In this document: positions 11,420 to 21,762 of the stretch, piece after piece | Position numbering within the stretch: the first letter of the stretch is position 1 | Layout of the letters: each line of letters starts with the position of its first letter | Assembly: GCF_018991925.1 (NCBI RefSeq) | Contig: NW_024744357.1 | Coordinates: 6,034,897 to 6,098,896, forward strand | DNA from: Homarus americanus | Taxonomy: Eukaryota; Arthropoda; Malacostraca; Decapoda; Nephropidae | Direction of reading: 5' to 3' | DNA: 64,000 nt | The notes under the pieces: generated by a model | Databases searched by the model: none | What the model saw: the letters and a program-made list of their open reading frames with translations, nothing else | Told to the model about the DNA's origin: nothing | Program-made: the position numbers and the translations under genes

Positions 11420-11456
11420 TCCCGTGGCACCGATGGCCCTCCGAGAGACAGGAATG
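11420..11456 (+). CDS. ZNRF3/RNF43-like exon (37-nt microexon, ectodomain)
   Basis: The sequence between a polypyrimidine-AG acceptor (AG 11418-11419) and a GTAAGA donor (11457) encodes PVAPMALRETGM, with one leading base completing the previous codon. It joins in phase 0 to the next exon to give ETGM-MHPLGLC, where vertebrate family members have EGKLMQ(M/S)HPL(G/Y)LC. The acceptor tract is a near-perfect CT microsatellite at 11376-11417. An upstream near-copy at 3458-3492 lacks two bases and would shift the frame. The exon is very short, so its identity rests on the clean splice sites, the phase match and the family alignment. The preceding exon is not visible in the window. Confidence 0.75.
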
Positions 11457-11460
11457 GTAA

Positions 11461-11583
11461 GAGAATGAGAGGGAGGGGGGAGAGAGAATGAGAGGGAGGG
11501 GGAGAGAGAATGAGAGGGAGGAGAGAGAGAGGGAGAATGAGAGGGAGGAGAGAGGGGGAGAGAATGAGAGGGAGGAGAGAGAG
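11461..11583 (+). repeat. GAGAGGGAGG purine array
   Basis: AATGAGAGGGAGGGGGAGAG-type units right after the microexon donor. Confidence 0.8.
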
Positions 11584-11778
11584 AACCTAACCTAACCTAA
11601 TCCAGACAAGACACCTAATTACCCAAACTACCTTCTTAAACCTCTAACGACCAGGGTTTCAACTACCTTCCCGTGGGCAGGCAATTATCACCTCTAGGAA
11701 CACCGTCATTAAGGTGCACGCAGAGGCTTTTAACTACCACAGTGGCATGTTAACGAGGTTGTCTTGGTGATGAGTGGT

Positions 11779-11781
<3 letters not shown>

Positions 11782-11818
<37 letters not shown>
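11782..11818 (+). repeat. (GA)n microsatellite
   Basis: About 18 GA units. Confidence 0.95.
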
Positions 11819-11821
<3 letters not shown>

Positions 11822-11957
11822 TGGGCCGTGGTCACCAACCCTCACCTACAATACATTAATTAATCTGACTTCTAAATATAAAACGGTAATAAACTTAACC
11901 TAAACCATAAAAAAATAAACCGTCTGGTATTAATAAACCCGAGTGTATGATATGTCT

Positions 11958-12005
11958 GAGGTTAGGTTAGGTTAGGTTAGGTTAGGTTAGGTTAGGTTAG
12001 GTTAG
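11958..12005 (+). repeat. Interstitial (TTAGG)n, about nine units
   Basis: Perfect AGGTT/TTAGG tandem, the arthropod telomere unit, within an intron. Short CCTAA runs on the opposite strand occur nearby (11585-11600). Confidence 0.9.
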
Positions 12006-12050
12006 CTGCTTACTAGACAGACGGCAAGCAAACTGTGTGTATTACCTAAT

Positions 12051-12051
12051 G

Positions 12052-12117
<66 letters not shown>

Positions 12118-12124
12118 GTTGTTG

Positions 12125-12171
<47 letters not shown>

Positions 12172-12185
12172 TTTATTACTGTATT
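12051..12185 (+). repeat. (ATT)n microsatellite
   Basis: About 135 bp of ATT with a short GTT interruption. Confidence 0.95.
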
Positions 12186-12262
12186 ATTATTATTATTGTT
12201 GTTTTATTAGTAGTATTGTATCATCATCATTATTATTAGTTACTTTAGTCTATCGTCATGTA

Positions 12263-12516
12263 CAGTCTCGTTCAAGATTCTTCCAACACTCCTGGAGACA
12301 GCTGGCAACTCAAGGCAGTTTGTTTACTATAGTATGTAGTATAAATTATGAATAAATGTAAAATGTTATCGGTGATTGGTTACTTAGTTCCCCGTTGTTT
12401 AATTAATGGTTGGGCTTTGTTGTTTGGTATTATATTATACTACGTACTATAGTCAACAAACAGCCTTGAGTTGCCAGCTGTCTTCAGGAGTGTTGGAAGA
12501 ATCTTGAACGAGACTT
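12263..12516. mobile_element. Foldback MITE, 254 bp, probable TA target (Tc1/mariner type)
   Basis: The first about 75 bp (CAGTCTCGTTCAAGATTC on) and the last about 75 bp (reverse complement) form long inverted arms, and both arms include the words CCAGCTGTCT/AGACAGCTGG and CAACAC/GTGTTG. TA flanks both ends. No coding capacity is visible. It sits about 70 bp before the acceptor of the ZNRF3-like exon at 12588. Confidence 0.85.
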
Positions 12517-12587
12517 TACATATGTCTACTTGTGTGTGTGTGTTATAATCTCTCTCTCACACGTGTACCTCCGTCTCTCACCCACAG

Positions 12588-12716
12588 ATGCATCCACTAG
12601 GCCTGTGTGAGAGCCAGCGAGCGGACGGGATGGACTATGATTTTGGCTGGGTCGGGTTCCTTAAACCGGAGCCAGTGCCAAGCCTGCCTAAGAAGTGCCA
12701 CTCTGTCTACGAGATG
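12588..12716 (+). CDS. ZNRF3/RNF43-like exon, ectodomain (MHPLGLC exon)
   Basis: This exon of 43 complete codons starts after a CCCACAG acceptor and ends before GTGTGC. It reads MHPLGLCESQ then RADGMDYDFGWVGFLKPEP, ending at CHSVYEM. The vertebrate ZNRF3 counterpart has MHPLGLC, an acidic stretch, YGWVGVVKLE and a conserved Cys near the exon end. The two cysteines (residues 7 and 37 of the exon) match the disulphide pair of the protease-associated ectodomain in this family. The ATG that opens the exon is an internal methionine, not the start of translation. A foldback MITE ends about 70 bp upstream of the acceptor, and a GGCCATGAAG-type minisatellite begins right after the donor. The donor GTGTGC is not ideal, but the join to the next exon (YEM-ARYAIERGATA) fits the family exactly. 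Confidence 0.93.
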
Positions 12717-12719
12717 GTG

Positions 12720-12895
12720 TGCCATGGGGGGGAGGGCCATGAAGCCGGAGGGAGAGCGGAGGGAGAGGGCCATGTGAAGAGGGGAGAGGGGCCATGAAGC
12801 GGAGGAGAGAGGGCCATGGAGGAGGGCCATGAAGGGAAGGAAGGGCCATGAAGCGGAGGGAGGGAGGGCCATGAAGGGAGGGAGGGAAGGAAGGA
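12720..12895 (+). repeat. Purine-rich minisatellite (GGGCCATGAAGCGGAGGGAG)
   Basis: About eight irregular units directly after the exon donor at 12716. Confidence 0.8.
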
Positions 12896-13104
12896 AGCAA
12901 GTACATGGTTGAAGCTTACCGAACTCTACACTGATGATACCTCACAGTTTATATATATTGGGGAGAAAGTTTTGATATTTTTAATGACAGAATGAGATAT
13001 AAAGGAGATATTCTAATGGGTTTAAGGGATATAAATGGGTTAATAATGACTGTTGTAGCTTGATAGTAGAGAAGCATATGGCTGAGGTTAGAAGAGAGAG
13101 GGAG

Positions 13105-13215
13105 AGGAGGGTGAGAGGTAGAGGGGAGAGAGAGGTAGAGGGGGGTGAGAGGTAGAGGGGGGTGAGAGGTAGAGGGGGGTGAGAGGTAGAGGGGGGTGAG
13201 AGGTAGAGGGAAGTG
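13105..13215 (+). repeat. Minisatellite, 17-bp unit (GGTAGAGGGGGGTGAGA)
   Basis: About six units with a 17-bp period. Confidence 0.9.
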
Positions 13216-13344
13216 AGAAGCCCTTAAGGGTGGGACGACATCTGTAAAAAAATAAAAAAAAATATATAAAAAAAATACCGCTAAAAAATACTGAAGAAAT
13301 AAACAAATTCTTCAAAATCTTGATAAGAGTTTGTCGTTTTTTTC

Positions 13345-13605
13345 CCTCCTATTCCTTCACCCACTTCCTTCCTTTCTTCGTTCATTCCTTCTTTCCTTCG
13401 TTCATTCCTTCCTTCGTTCATTCCTTCCTTCGTTCCTTCCTTCCTTTATGCCTTCCTTCGTTCATTCCTTCCTTCCTTCCTTTGTTTCTTCTTTCCTTCC
13501 TTCGTTCATTCCTTCCTTCCTTCCTTCGTTAGTTCATTCCTTCCTCCCTTTGTTCCGTCTTTCCTTCCTTCGTTCATTCCTGCCTTCATTCCTTCCTTCC
13601 TCTGT
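13345..13605 (+). repeat. TTCC/CGTTCATTCCTTCC array
   Basis: Tetranucleotide TTCC with regular CGTTCA interruptions. Confidence 0.9.
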
Positions 13606-13701
13606 TCTTCTGACATCCGTTCAATGTCTGTTGATATTAATTCCCGGTCTCAGTGTTATAGAAATAGAAGCTTTTTTCCGGGTTGGGTAATGGTTGTATC
13701 T

Positions 13702-13704
<3 letters not shown>

Positions 13705-13742
<38 letters not shown>
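13705..13742 (+). repeat. (GT)n microsatellite
   Basis: About 18 GT units. Confidence 0.95.
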
Positions 13743-13744
<2 letters not shown>

Positions 13745-14375
13745 AAGTATTGGTTATATATCACCTTTTACCACTATTAATCAGTATATTACAAGTGTAT
13801 TATTAACTCCATCTCCCAACTAACTCATAATATAACACGAGAACATTATAGCCAACACGGTTTACTGGCAGACATAAGTTATATTATGTCTAGAGGATAA
13901 AATTTCATAGAATGTAAATAAACTGAGCGTTCGAGAATCCAGAGAAATCCGAGTAAGACGGATTATAGTTGACTGTCTCTTGTTTTGCTTGTTACATTAT
14001 TATTTCCGGTATTATTATTATTATCATTGTGTTTATCAGTATTAAGTCTCTTTAGAACACTTAACATCTTAACACACACACACAAGGGTAAAACAATATA
14101 TGATTTTAACTACTGCACTGTACTGTTCTCGTCTCTCTGGACAAGCTTATGGGACTTGGTGTTGTGCAGTTGTGGACAAAACTCCCTGGACACTCTTGAC
14201 AGCTGACAACCATCATCTATGTAAAGGGATCATGTAGATAAGAGAGAGAGAATTAAATGAGAATGCAGGAGACAAAGATAAAGAGAGAATAAAGAGAGAG
14301 AGAGAGAGAGAGAGGGGGGAGTTTATATTTTATTTCACTAGTGTCAGTCTCGGTCACTCTTGGTTACAGGGTCAT
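13745..14375. other. Intronic stretch, no gene recognised
   Basis: AT-rich sequence with a short GA tract (14285-14315). Nothing else was recognised. Confidence 0.5.
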
Positions 14376-14379
14376 GAAT

Positions 14380-14980
14380 CACTCTCCCTCCTCCTTCCTC
14401 CTCTCTACCACCCTCTCCTCCTCTTCCTCCTGGCTGCCTCATGCTCTACCTCCCTCCCCTCCCTCTCACCCCTCTCCCTCTCCCTCCACCCTCTCCTTCC
14501 TCTCCTCTCTTCTCTCTTTTATTCACACTCCTCCCTCACCTTTCACTCCTCCCTCATCTTTCCTCCCTCATCATACCCTCCTCCTCACCTCTCTCCTTAT
14601 GTCTCCCCCCATCATCCTCACCCTTCCCTCACCCCCACCCTCACCCTTCTTCTTCCTCACCCCCACCCTCACCCCTTCCTTCTTCCTCCACCCCACCTCA
14701 CCCTTCCTTCTTCCTCACCCCACCCTCACCCTTCCCTCACCCCACCCTCACCCTTCCCTCACCCCCACCCTCACCTTCCCTCACCCCACCCTCACCCGTC
14801 CTCCTCCTCACCCCTTCCTCCTCACCTCACCCTTCCTCCCTCACCCTCACCCCTCCCCTCACCCCTCCACCCCTCCTCACCCTTGCTCTCTCACTTTTAT
14901 CCTCACCAACGTTTTATTTACGTCTTTTAATCTCTTTCTTTCTTTCTTTCTTTCTTTCCTTCCTTCCTTCCTTCCCCTTA
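14380..14980 (+). repeat. Pyrimidine-rich CCCTCACCC array and TTTC/TTCC tail
   Basis: CCCTCACCCTTCC-type units (14600-14890), then TTTC and TTCC tetranucleotides (14932-14978). Open frames over it are Pro/Ser/Leu artefacts. Confidence 0.85.
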
Positions 14981-15129
14981 ATTATTTCCTTCACTGCTGC
15001 ACCATATTTCTTAAGGTTGTGCCGTGGCGGAGTGGGCTGCAGCACTCACCTCTTAGGAGTCTTTGGTTCCACTTTGTTTATTTTGACTATGGGGGAGGGA
15101 GGGAGGGAGGGGGGGGGGTGTTAGAGCTT

Positions 15130-15630
15130 TAATAGATAAATCGTAATAATGTTTGTGGGAGTTGGTCGATGAGTTACATAATGATCACTATTGACTCCTG
15201 TTGTCTCGTACATAAACTCAACATATTTATTTTTTTTAGTGTTTACCTGCCACCCATGCAGTCAACAACCTCGTGTGTGTGGGGGGCGCGTGAGGGCAGA
15301 ACAAGTTTCACATGTTCTCTTTTTTTTCCTCAATGCGCCTTTGTTTTTTTGTTTTTTTGTAGGGAAAGGAGGAATGAAGGAAGATTAGAGGTGGGGGAAG
15401 GAAGTTATAGTTCGGAAATTGATGAAATTCAGGAGGAGGTAAGAGAGGGCGGGCTGACTGCCTAGCTAAGCTAATAGTGTGTTCGGGTTGTGTCCTGGGT
15501 TAGTTATTGTCTGTCGGTACAGGCACTAGACATCCTACCCTGTCCCATATATGGGTGTTTTAAGGGCCTTATTTCATATTCCGCCGACCCTACTGGCGGA
15601 TGCTGGTCTAGGGAGGTTGTCTATTGCCTG
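15130..15630. other. Intronic stretch, no gene recognised
   Basis: Unique-looking sequence with T- and G-rich parts; no exon or mobile element could be supported. Confidence 0.45.
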
Positions 15631-15635
15631 GCCGT

Positions 15636-16040
15636 TTAGATCGGGGGTGGTAATGGACCTTTTGAGATTTGGTAACTTTTTGGGAACCATGTATGGTTGT
15701 TGTCGGTATCTGGTGGGAGTCTTTGAAGGAGTTCTTGCTCTGATCGTTCTATCTTTTGCCAGATTCTGCTGGCCAGGGTGAGCAGCTGCTGGTTGATGGG
15801 TTTCATTCTCAGGTCTCTATGTATCTCGGCTGTGGTTCTGGTGAAGGGGTATCTTTCACCTGTGACGAATCTTAGGGCTTCATTTTGAACCACCTGTAAT
15901 TTTAACATTTGATTGGTGCTCATAGTATGAAGAGGTACTGCTGGGTAAGTTAATATTGGTGTGATAAATGATGTCACCAGGCGGAGTTTTATTTTCTCAG
16001 GAAGCACTTTAAAGCGGTATAGTAGTTTTCTCGGCCTTTG
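15636..16040 (-). pseudogene. LINE C-terminal fragment downstream of the RT
   Basis: The minus strand reads RKLLYRFKVLPEKIKLRLV, TSFITPILTYPAVPLHTMST, LQVVQNEALRFVTGERYP and HRDLRMKPINQQLLTLASRI. This resembles the region after the RT catalytic core in jockey-like LINEs (xxPxLTYxx, LxxxQNxALRxxTG). Both sides end abruptly. It is a dead fragment. Confidence 0.7.
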
Positions 16041-16302
16041 TCATTGTATACGTGTTGGGGGTGGGGTCGGGGGGGAGCGGTGGTATGGTTTGTTACCTGG
16101 ATAATTACCTCAGCACAGGTGATATGAGGACCTCGTTAATTAGTACAAATAGCTAATTATTTCCTTACTGCATGTGTTGGTAGGAGAGTTGACCAGGTAG
16201 GAGACACCCAGGTTAATTATCCTCGAGGTAAATTATTTGTTTTATTGTTTATTAATTTTATTATTTATTTGTAATATTTATTTATTTATTAGTGTAAGGT
16301 GA

Positions 16303-16344
<42 letters not shown>
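16303..16344 (+). repeat. (TG)n microsatellite
   Basis: About 21 TG units. Confidence 0.95.
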
Positions 16345-16346
<2 letters not shown>

Positions 16347-16629
16347 TCGGGGAAGATCAAAGGGGGGAAGTTGTTAGTGCTGCGTAAAACGAATCTCTAT
16401 TTTCAGCGCCGACTACCCCTCCCCACCCCTCTCTCTCCCTCCTCTCCCCTTCTACCCCCCCTCTCCCTCACCAGTCACAGGTTTTACTATGAATTTCAGG
16501 TAAGGAAGGGATAAGTCACCTGAGTGTCCTTCAGAATATACACCTTGTTGATAGAGGGGAGGAGGGTAAGAGGTGGAGGGGTGGAGGGAGGAGATGTGTG
16601 CTACCAAAAGAAATGAATCTTTATTTTCC

Positions 16630-16630
16630 G

Positions 16631-16675
<45 letters not shown>

Positions 16676-16730
16676 GTTATATTATTATTATTATGTTGAT
16701 GCCTTATAATTAGTTTCTTTGACGACACAC

Positions 16731-16800
<70 letters not shown>
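16630..16800 (+). repeat. (ATT)n and (CA)n microsatellites
   Basis: ATT tract at 16633-16695 and CA tract at 16737-16799, with 40 bp between them. Confidence 0.95.
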
Positions 16801-16801
<1 letters not shown>

Positions 16802-16884
16802 AATACGAGTATTTGTTCCATTTAGACAGTTAACTGACAGCCATGGAGCGATGTAGACAGACATAGATGGATTTAAGAGAGTAA

Positions 16885-17310
16885 ATGGTAGGCAGACAGA
16901 CAGACAGACACAGAGGCATGTAGACAGTTAGATAGGACACTACAGACAGACAACAGAACTGACAGGAAAGGGGTAATATGATGATTAGTATTTAGACAGG
17001 AACAGGTGGTGAGCCAGACAGACAGACAGACAGACAGACAGACACAGAGGCATGTAGACAGTTAGATAGGACACTACAGACAGACAACAGAACTGACAGG
17101 AAAGGGGTAATATGATGATTAGTATTTAGACAGGAACAGGTGGTGAGCCAGACAGACAGACAGACAGACAGACAGACACAGAGGCATGTAGACAGTTAGA
17201 TAGGACACTACAGACAGACAACAGAACTGACAGGAAAGGGGTAATATGATGATTAGTATTTAGACAGGAACAGGTGGTGAGCCAGACAGACAGACAGACG
17301 AATGGCTTGG
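16885..17310 (+). repeat. Tandem repeat, exact 134-bp period with internal (GACA)n
   Basis: The word GTAGACAGTTAGATAGG starts at 16920, 17054 and 17188, exactly 134 apart. Each unit ends in a (GACA)n run. About three nearly identical units. Confidence 0.95.
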
Positions 17311-17454
17311 CAGTAGACTCAGAAAACCAAAAAGGGAGACATGTCATGGTGACGCTCCAGACAGACAGACAGACAGACACCACACACACACACACGTGCG
17401 AGGAGGGAGATGATCGTGTCAGGGTTTAGTTCATAATTACAGAAGTAGTGTAAC

Positions 17455-17605
17455 CGCCTCCTCCCCTCCCTCCCCTCCCTCCCTCCCTCCCTCCTGACCA
17501 CCCCTGTTCCTTCCACACAATATATTACTTCCTCCCTCCTCCTCCTCCTTCCTCCCTCCCCTCCTTCCTCCCTCCCTCCTCCCTCCCTCCTCCCTCCCTC
17601 CTCTA
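17455..17605 (+). repeat. CCTCCCTCC pyrimidine tract
   Basis: CCT/CCCT repeats; no gene. Confidence 0.85.
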
Positions 17606-17874
17606 CCAACTTCACGTCGTTAACCATTATCTTGCTGCCAACTCTCTTGACCTACCTCACTAACCACCACCATCACCTACCACAACTACATCACACCACC
17701 TACCACACCTACACCACACCACCTACCACCTGTGTGTGTTCCTCTGTATGTATACCTGTGTGAGTCATGACGCAGTAATATAGGTTGATCATGAACACAG
17801 CTGCTGGTGTATCCCACAAGTCTGGGTGAGAACCGGTACTGTGGTCTTGCCCGCCTCTACCTAAAAATGACTTT

Positions 17875-18075
17875 TCTGTACGCCCAAAAACGCCGATTCT
17901 ACGCCCAAAAATGCCGATTCTACGCCCATTTACGCCGATTCTACACCCATATACGCCCATTCTACGTTCATATACGCTCAGTCCATTCTCATATATGCCC
18001 ATTCTACGCCATATACGCTTATTCTACGCAATATACGCCCATTCTACGCAATATACGCCCATTCTACACCCATTT
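17875..18075 (+). repeat. Minisatellite, about 20-bp unit (CGCCCATTCTACGCAATATA)
   Basis: About ten units that vary between CGCCGATTCTACGCCCAAAA and the form above. All frames stay open for a while as a consequence. Confidence 0.85.
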
Positions 18076-18079
18076 ACTC

Positions 18080-18630
18080 GTCTAAGTAGCCAAATGTGTG
18101 TCGGGTATGTTTCCACCAATCACTATCACTATCTATCATCACTTTCTATCACCATCAACTACCCTATCATCTACCACACCTCTTATCATCACCATTACCA
18201 CCCCCTTCCCTAGCCACCCCTCCCCATCTACCACAATAACCCCGCAATAACCACTATCTACTCTCCGCAATGGAACTTATATATGGTTTATGTAAATGTT
18301 TTCTCTTTTATGTAACATGGAGTTATGTCGACTGGTGTTGGGGTATAGATGATTTAAGTCGGCGATCGTCTTTTGTTTGTCAGTGAATTACGATGATAAA
18401 CTCTATTGTGGTTCTTTAATTAATAATGGATAGAATTATTATTTTCCGTATAGTTTATTAATAATAAGAATAACTGGGGTATATTTATTCATTTTTCAGT
18501 TATTGTGTTCCAGTAGAGGTAAGATACGCGGTACAGGTGAGCAGAGGTGATTAATGCTTCCAGGTGTGACGGTACTCGGATTTACCTGTTAATTATTTAG
18601 TTAACCTGTCACGACTTGTGGGGTCATAGT
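18080..18630. other. Intronic stretch, no gene recognised
   Basis: CACTAT/ATCACC-rich sequence then AT-rich unique sequence; nothing recognised. Confidence 0.45.
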
Positions 18631-18631
18631 A

Positions 18632-18632
<1 letters not shown>

Positions 18633-18680
<48 letters not shown>
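18633..18680 (+). repeat. (CT)n microsatellite
   Basis: About 24 CT units. Confidence 0.95.
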
Positions 18681-18681
<1 letters not shown>

Positions 18682-18731
18682 GCAGATGTAGATAAGCAGG
18701 TGTAGGTGAACAGATGTGTAACAGGTGTAGA

Positions 18732-18782
18732 TTAGGTTAGGTTAGATTAAGTGAGGTTAGGTTAGGTTAAATGAAGTTAGGT
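18732..18782 (+). repeat. Degenerate TTAGG-like run
   Basis: AGGTTAGGTTAGATTAAGTG and following units; a decayed AGGTT array. Confidence 0.6.
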
Positions 18783-19205
18783 CTGGTGTATAGTAGGTGG
18801 TGAGATGTTAAGCAGGTATCTAGCAGGTGTGGATGAACAGATGTGTAGCAGGTGAAGGTAGAGGGGGGGGAGGGTCCCAAACGAGTGGCGGCGCCCTTTG
18901 TGGAGTGAGTCATCAGCCACACATCGTCAGCGGCACCTTTGAGAACTGACTCATGCTGACTGACTGACTCATACACCCTGACTGACTGGCTGACTCATAC
19001 ACCCTGACTGACTCGAAGACATACAACACAGCAGCTACAGGTTTAAGTCAGCTCTATGGACGAAGGATTTATTTGACTCGCTGACTTAACTGACTCACGG
19101 AGGTAATTTTGGCGTGTTTTTTTTTTAATATTTGGCGAAGTGTTTTTGGCGGTATTTGGTTTTCGCGGTGTTTATTTGGTGTTTGAATACATTTGCTTTA
19201 TGGTG

Positions 19206-19206
<1 letters not shown>

Positions 19207-19260
<54 letters not shown>
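19207..19260 (+). repeat. (GT)n microsatellite
   Basis: About 26 GT units. Confidence 0.95.
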
Positions 19261-19590
19261 CCCCCTCACCCCTTCCCCTCTCTTCTTTTCTCCCCTCTCC
19301 TCCCCCCCCCCTCCACCAGCCGTTCCTCAGGGTCAAAGTCCTTGAGACAGACTAGGGCGTGTCTGTGTCGCGGAGTTTAGCAACACTAGGGGTGGGAGGG
19401 GTCACCTATTGTGTTATGCTGCCTCTTCCTTCCTTCCTTCCTTCCTTCCTTCCTTCCTTCCCTCTTCCTCCTCCTCCTCAGCTGGCCACAGTAGCAACTA
19501 GTGGGGGCTAGAGGGACACAAGAGACTGTTGATGATAAGAGCTTAACTGTGTGTGTGTGTTTGTTTGTTTGTGTGTTTGGATGTATATAA

Positions 19591-19621
<31 letters not shown>

Positions 19622-19879
19622 TATCTCCTCTGTATCTGTTATCGTCAGCTCTCTCTGTTTTTTTTGGTTGGTCGGGATTCCCCTTGCTTTATCAGTCTTC
19701 CTCTCTCTCGCTCGCTCTTTTTACCCCGTCTCCTTTCTTTTCGCTCGGTTGACTCCGGTTTTTATGCGTTGTCTGTCTGTCTGTCTGTCTGTCTCTCTAT
19801 CCCTCTCTCTCTTTCACTGCTTCACTGTCTCAAAGGCGTCACCTTTAAGCGAAACGCCTAAACGTGTCGTATTTTTCAT

Positions 19880-20520
19880 CATTTTATTCTTATTTACTAC
19901 ATAGGAAGGAAAATAAAAGCTGGGTTATATATTTTACTTAACGTTTAATCACAACTTTTTTATTTTATTTATTTTTTATATCCTGAAGTGAATGTCTAGT
20001 TTCGAAACCGCGTCCGGGGTCGTGAATCAGTGTCGAATCACCTGAGCGAACCCCGGGTGATGCTTCGTTTAAACCCTTTTTACGAAACTACTTGAAAGAT
20101 GTAAACAAACTCCCCCTACTTTTTCCCTTACCCCCTCCTTCCATTCCCCTTACCCCCTCCCCCCCCCACTACTCCCAAAGATAAAATTCTCCTCAATATA
20201 AACACCAATTAATTCACAGTCTGGATAGTAAGCTTTGATGTTCTTCTAGAGTTCCATTTGTCGACCATCTGCTTTTTCTTCGTCATTTCCTCTCCTTGCT
20301 TTTCATTTTCCTTCTCTTCATCTCTCCACTTCCTCTCTACTCTCCCCCTTCCTTCTCTCTACTCCCTTTGACTGGGCCGCTTTCATTTCTCACATAAAAC
20401 ACAGGGGGGGGGGGAGAGTCGGATGTCTTCAAAGAGGAATTTTGGAGGTGAAGCGAGTGTCACACCGCCTTTGATCTGCTACTCAGTTACGGCGCCAATA
20501 AATTAGCTTTTGTATACATA
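19880..20520. other. Intronic stretch, no gene recognised
   Basis: AT-rich then C/T-rich sequence with a poly-G run at 20405; no element was recognised. Confidence 0.45.
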
Positions 20521-21270
20521 GGCTGGTACCGGGGCTTTGTGTGTGTCTGTTTGTCTTAATGTCTGTCTCTGTCTGTCAGTCTGTGTATGTCTGTCTCTGT
20601 CTGTCAGTCTGTGTGTACTCCAGAATTTGCTGCTCCCATATTGAGGTTATAAGGATTAATGATTCCCGATGCGTTTTTGTTTTCATAGAGTTAGTAATGT
20701 TAGTGTTATGTATAGACGAAGTAAGAGGCGGGATAATGCGGTGTTCAAAGGTGAAACAAGAATAAACTTTACCGACTCGAGGACCACCACCAAACTCTCC
20801 TCCCCCGCCTGGCCACAGTCCTTTGTACCTTCCTGTCGACGTCACTATTACTCAATTTATCTTCAAAGGCTTAGAAACTGGCAGACGTTTTTAGCCCCTC
20901 CTCCTCCCTCCCCCCCGCCTGCCACTTTAGGCCTGTGATCGTGGTCGAGATTTAATGGCTGGCGGGAAGACTAAGCCACCGCCAGGGGAGTGGGTTGGGA
21001 CGACGTGGTACGTAGGGGTGGGGTGTGGGGGTGGGGATGGTAAAGGAGGGATGTCGGGGGGCGGCGCCTCCCCTTGTACCGCCTCACTTGTTTGTTGACA
21101 TTGACAAGCGCAGTTACTTGTACAGTCTTGCAAACAAGTTAAGTTATGAATGGATTGGGTAATATCGTAGTCACCTGAAGAATAGCCACCCCAGTTTATT
21201 TAACCTGAAGATTATTAACCCTAACGCTATTGGGGGGTCAGGTCAGGGTAGGTTAGGTTAGGTTAAGTTA

Positions 21271-21650
21271 GGGATCGGTGGTAGAAGCGGTACCGTTCTT
21301 GCATCGCAAGCGAGATGTCACGGGTTCGATTCCCGGGCCAGTGGAAGTTGTTTGGACATACTTCCTAGCCCCCATTAGTCCCTGTTCACCTAGCAGTACA
21401 GTAGGTACCTGTTGTAAGTCGAAAGTTGCGAATTCGTATTCAGGGAAAGTTGTTGGAGCTTCCAATAACTTGATGACATAAACCACTGACTCTTCAGGCT
21501 TCTACGCCCTTGACTCTACAGGCTTCTACGCCCTTAACTCATGAGACATAAAGGCAAGCATGAACTTTGCATGCTTCCCTGTTGGGCGCTGTAAACGCTT
21601 CTGCGCTTCACCTTACACAAGGTTGTAGGGGAGTGCCCAATAAAAAAAAA
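21271..21650 (+). mobile_element. tRNA-derived SINE
   Basis: The head is tRNA-like, with an A-box-like GGTGGTAGAAGCGG and a B box GGTTCGATTCC about 45 bp later. An unrelated body contains CCTGTTCACCTAGCAGTA, a word I associate with decapod SINEs. It ends in an A-rich tail (AATAAAAAAAAA). TTAGG-like sequence flanks both ends (21247-21270 and from 21651), so the target was probably a TTAGG run. The body has internal repeats of GGCTTCTACGCCCTT. It is not a functional tRNA gene, since it lacks a 3' acceptor strand. Confidence 0.85.
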
Positions 21651-21679
21651 GGGGTTAGGTTACCTCACCCTTCTGTCCT

Positions 21680-21762
21680 CTCCCTCACCCCCACCACCCC
21701 CCTCACCACACGCCCCTCACCACACGCCCCTCACCACACGCCCCTCACCACACGCCCCTGGT
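21680..21762 (+). repeat. Minisatellite, 14-bp unit (CCCCTCACCACACG)
   Basis: About five to six units, directly followed by the 25-bp array. Confidence 0.9.

Larger units (their letters stand above)
8851..12185 (+). repeat. Better-quality copy of the duplicated segment
   Basis: This is the partner of 1-5003. Frames are intact here (LINE RT open, 37-nt ZNRF3 exon with clean phase), while the partner has broken ones, so this is the copy to use for annotation. Confidence 0.9.

Noticed and set aside
13331..13690. Ser/Phe/Leu/Pro-rich frame of 119 codons resembling a membrane protein
   Set aside because: Made of the TTCC tetranucleotide array.
15010..15085. tRNA-like stretch (TGGCGGAGTGGGCTGCAGCA then TTTGGTTCC)
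   Set aside because: Weak A/B-box resemblance only; no cloverleaf and no tail, so it is at most an old SINE head.
21271..21345. tRNA gene
   Set aside because: A and B boxes are present but the acceptor stem does not pair and the sequence continues into a SINE body with an A-rich tail.
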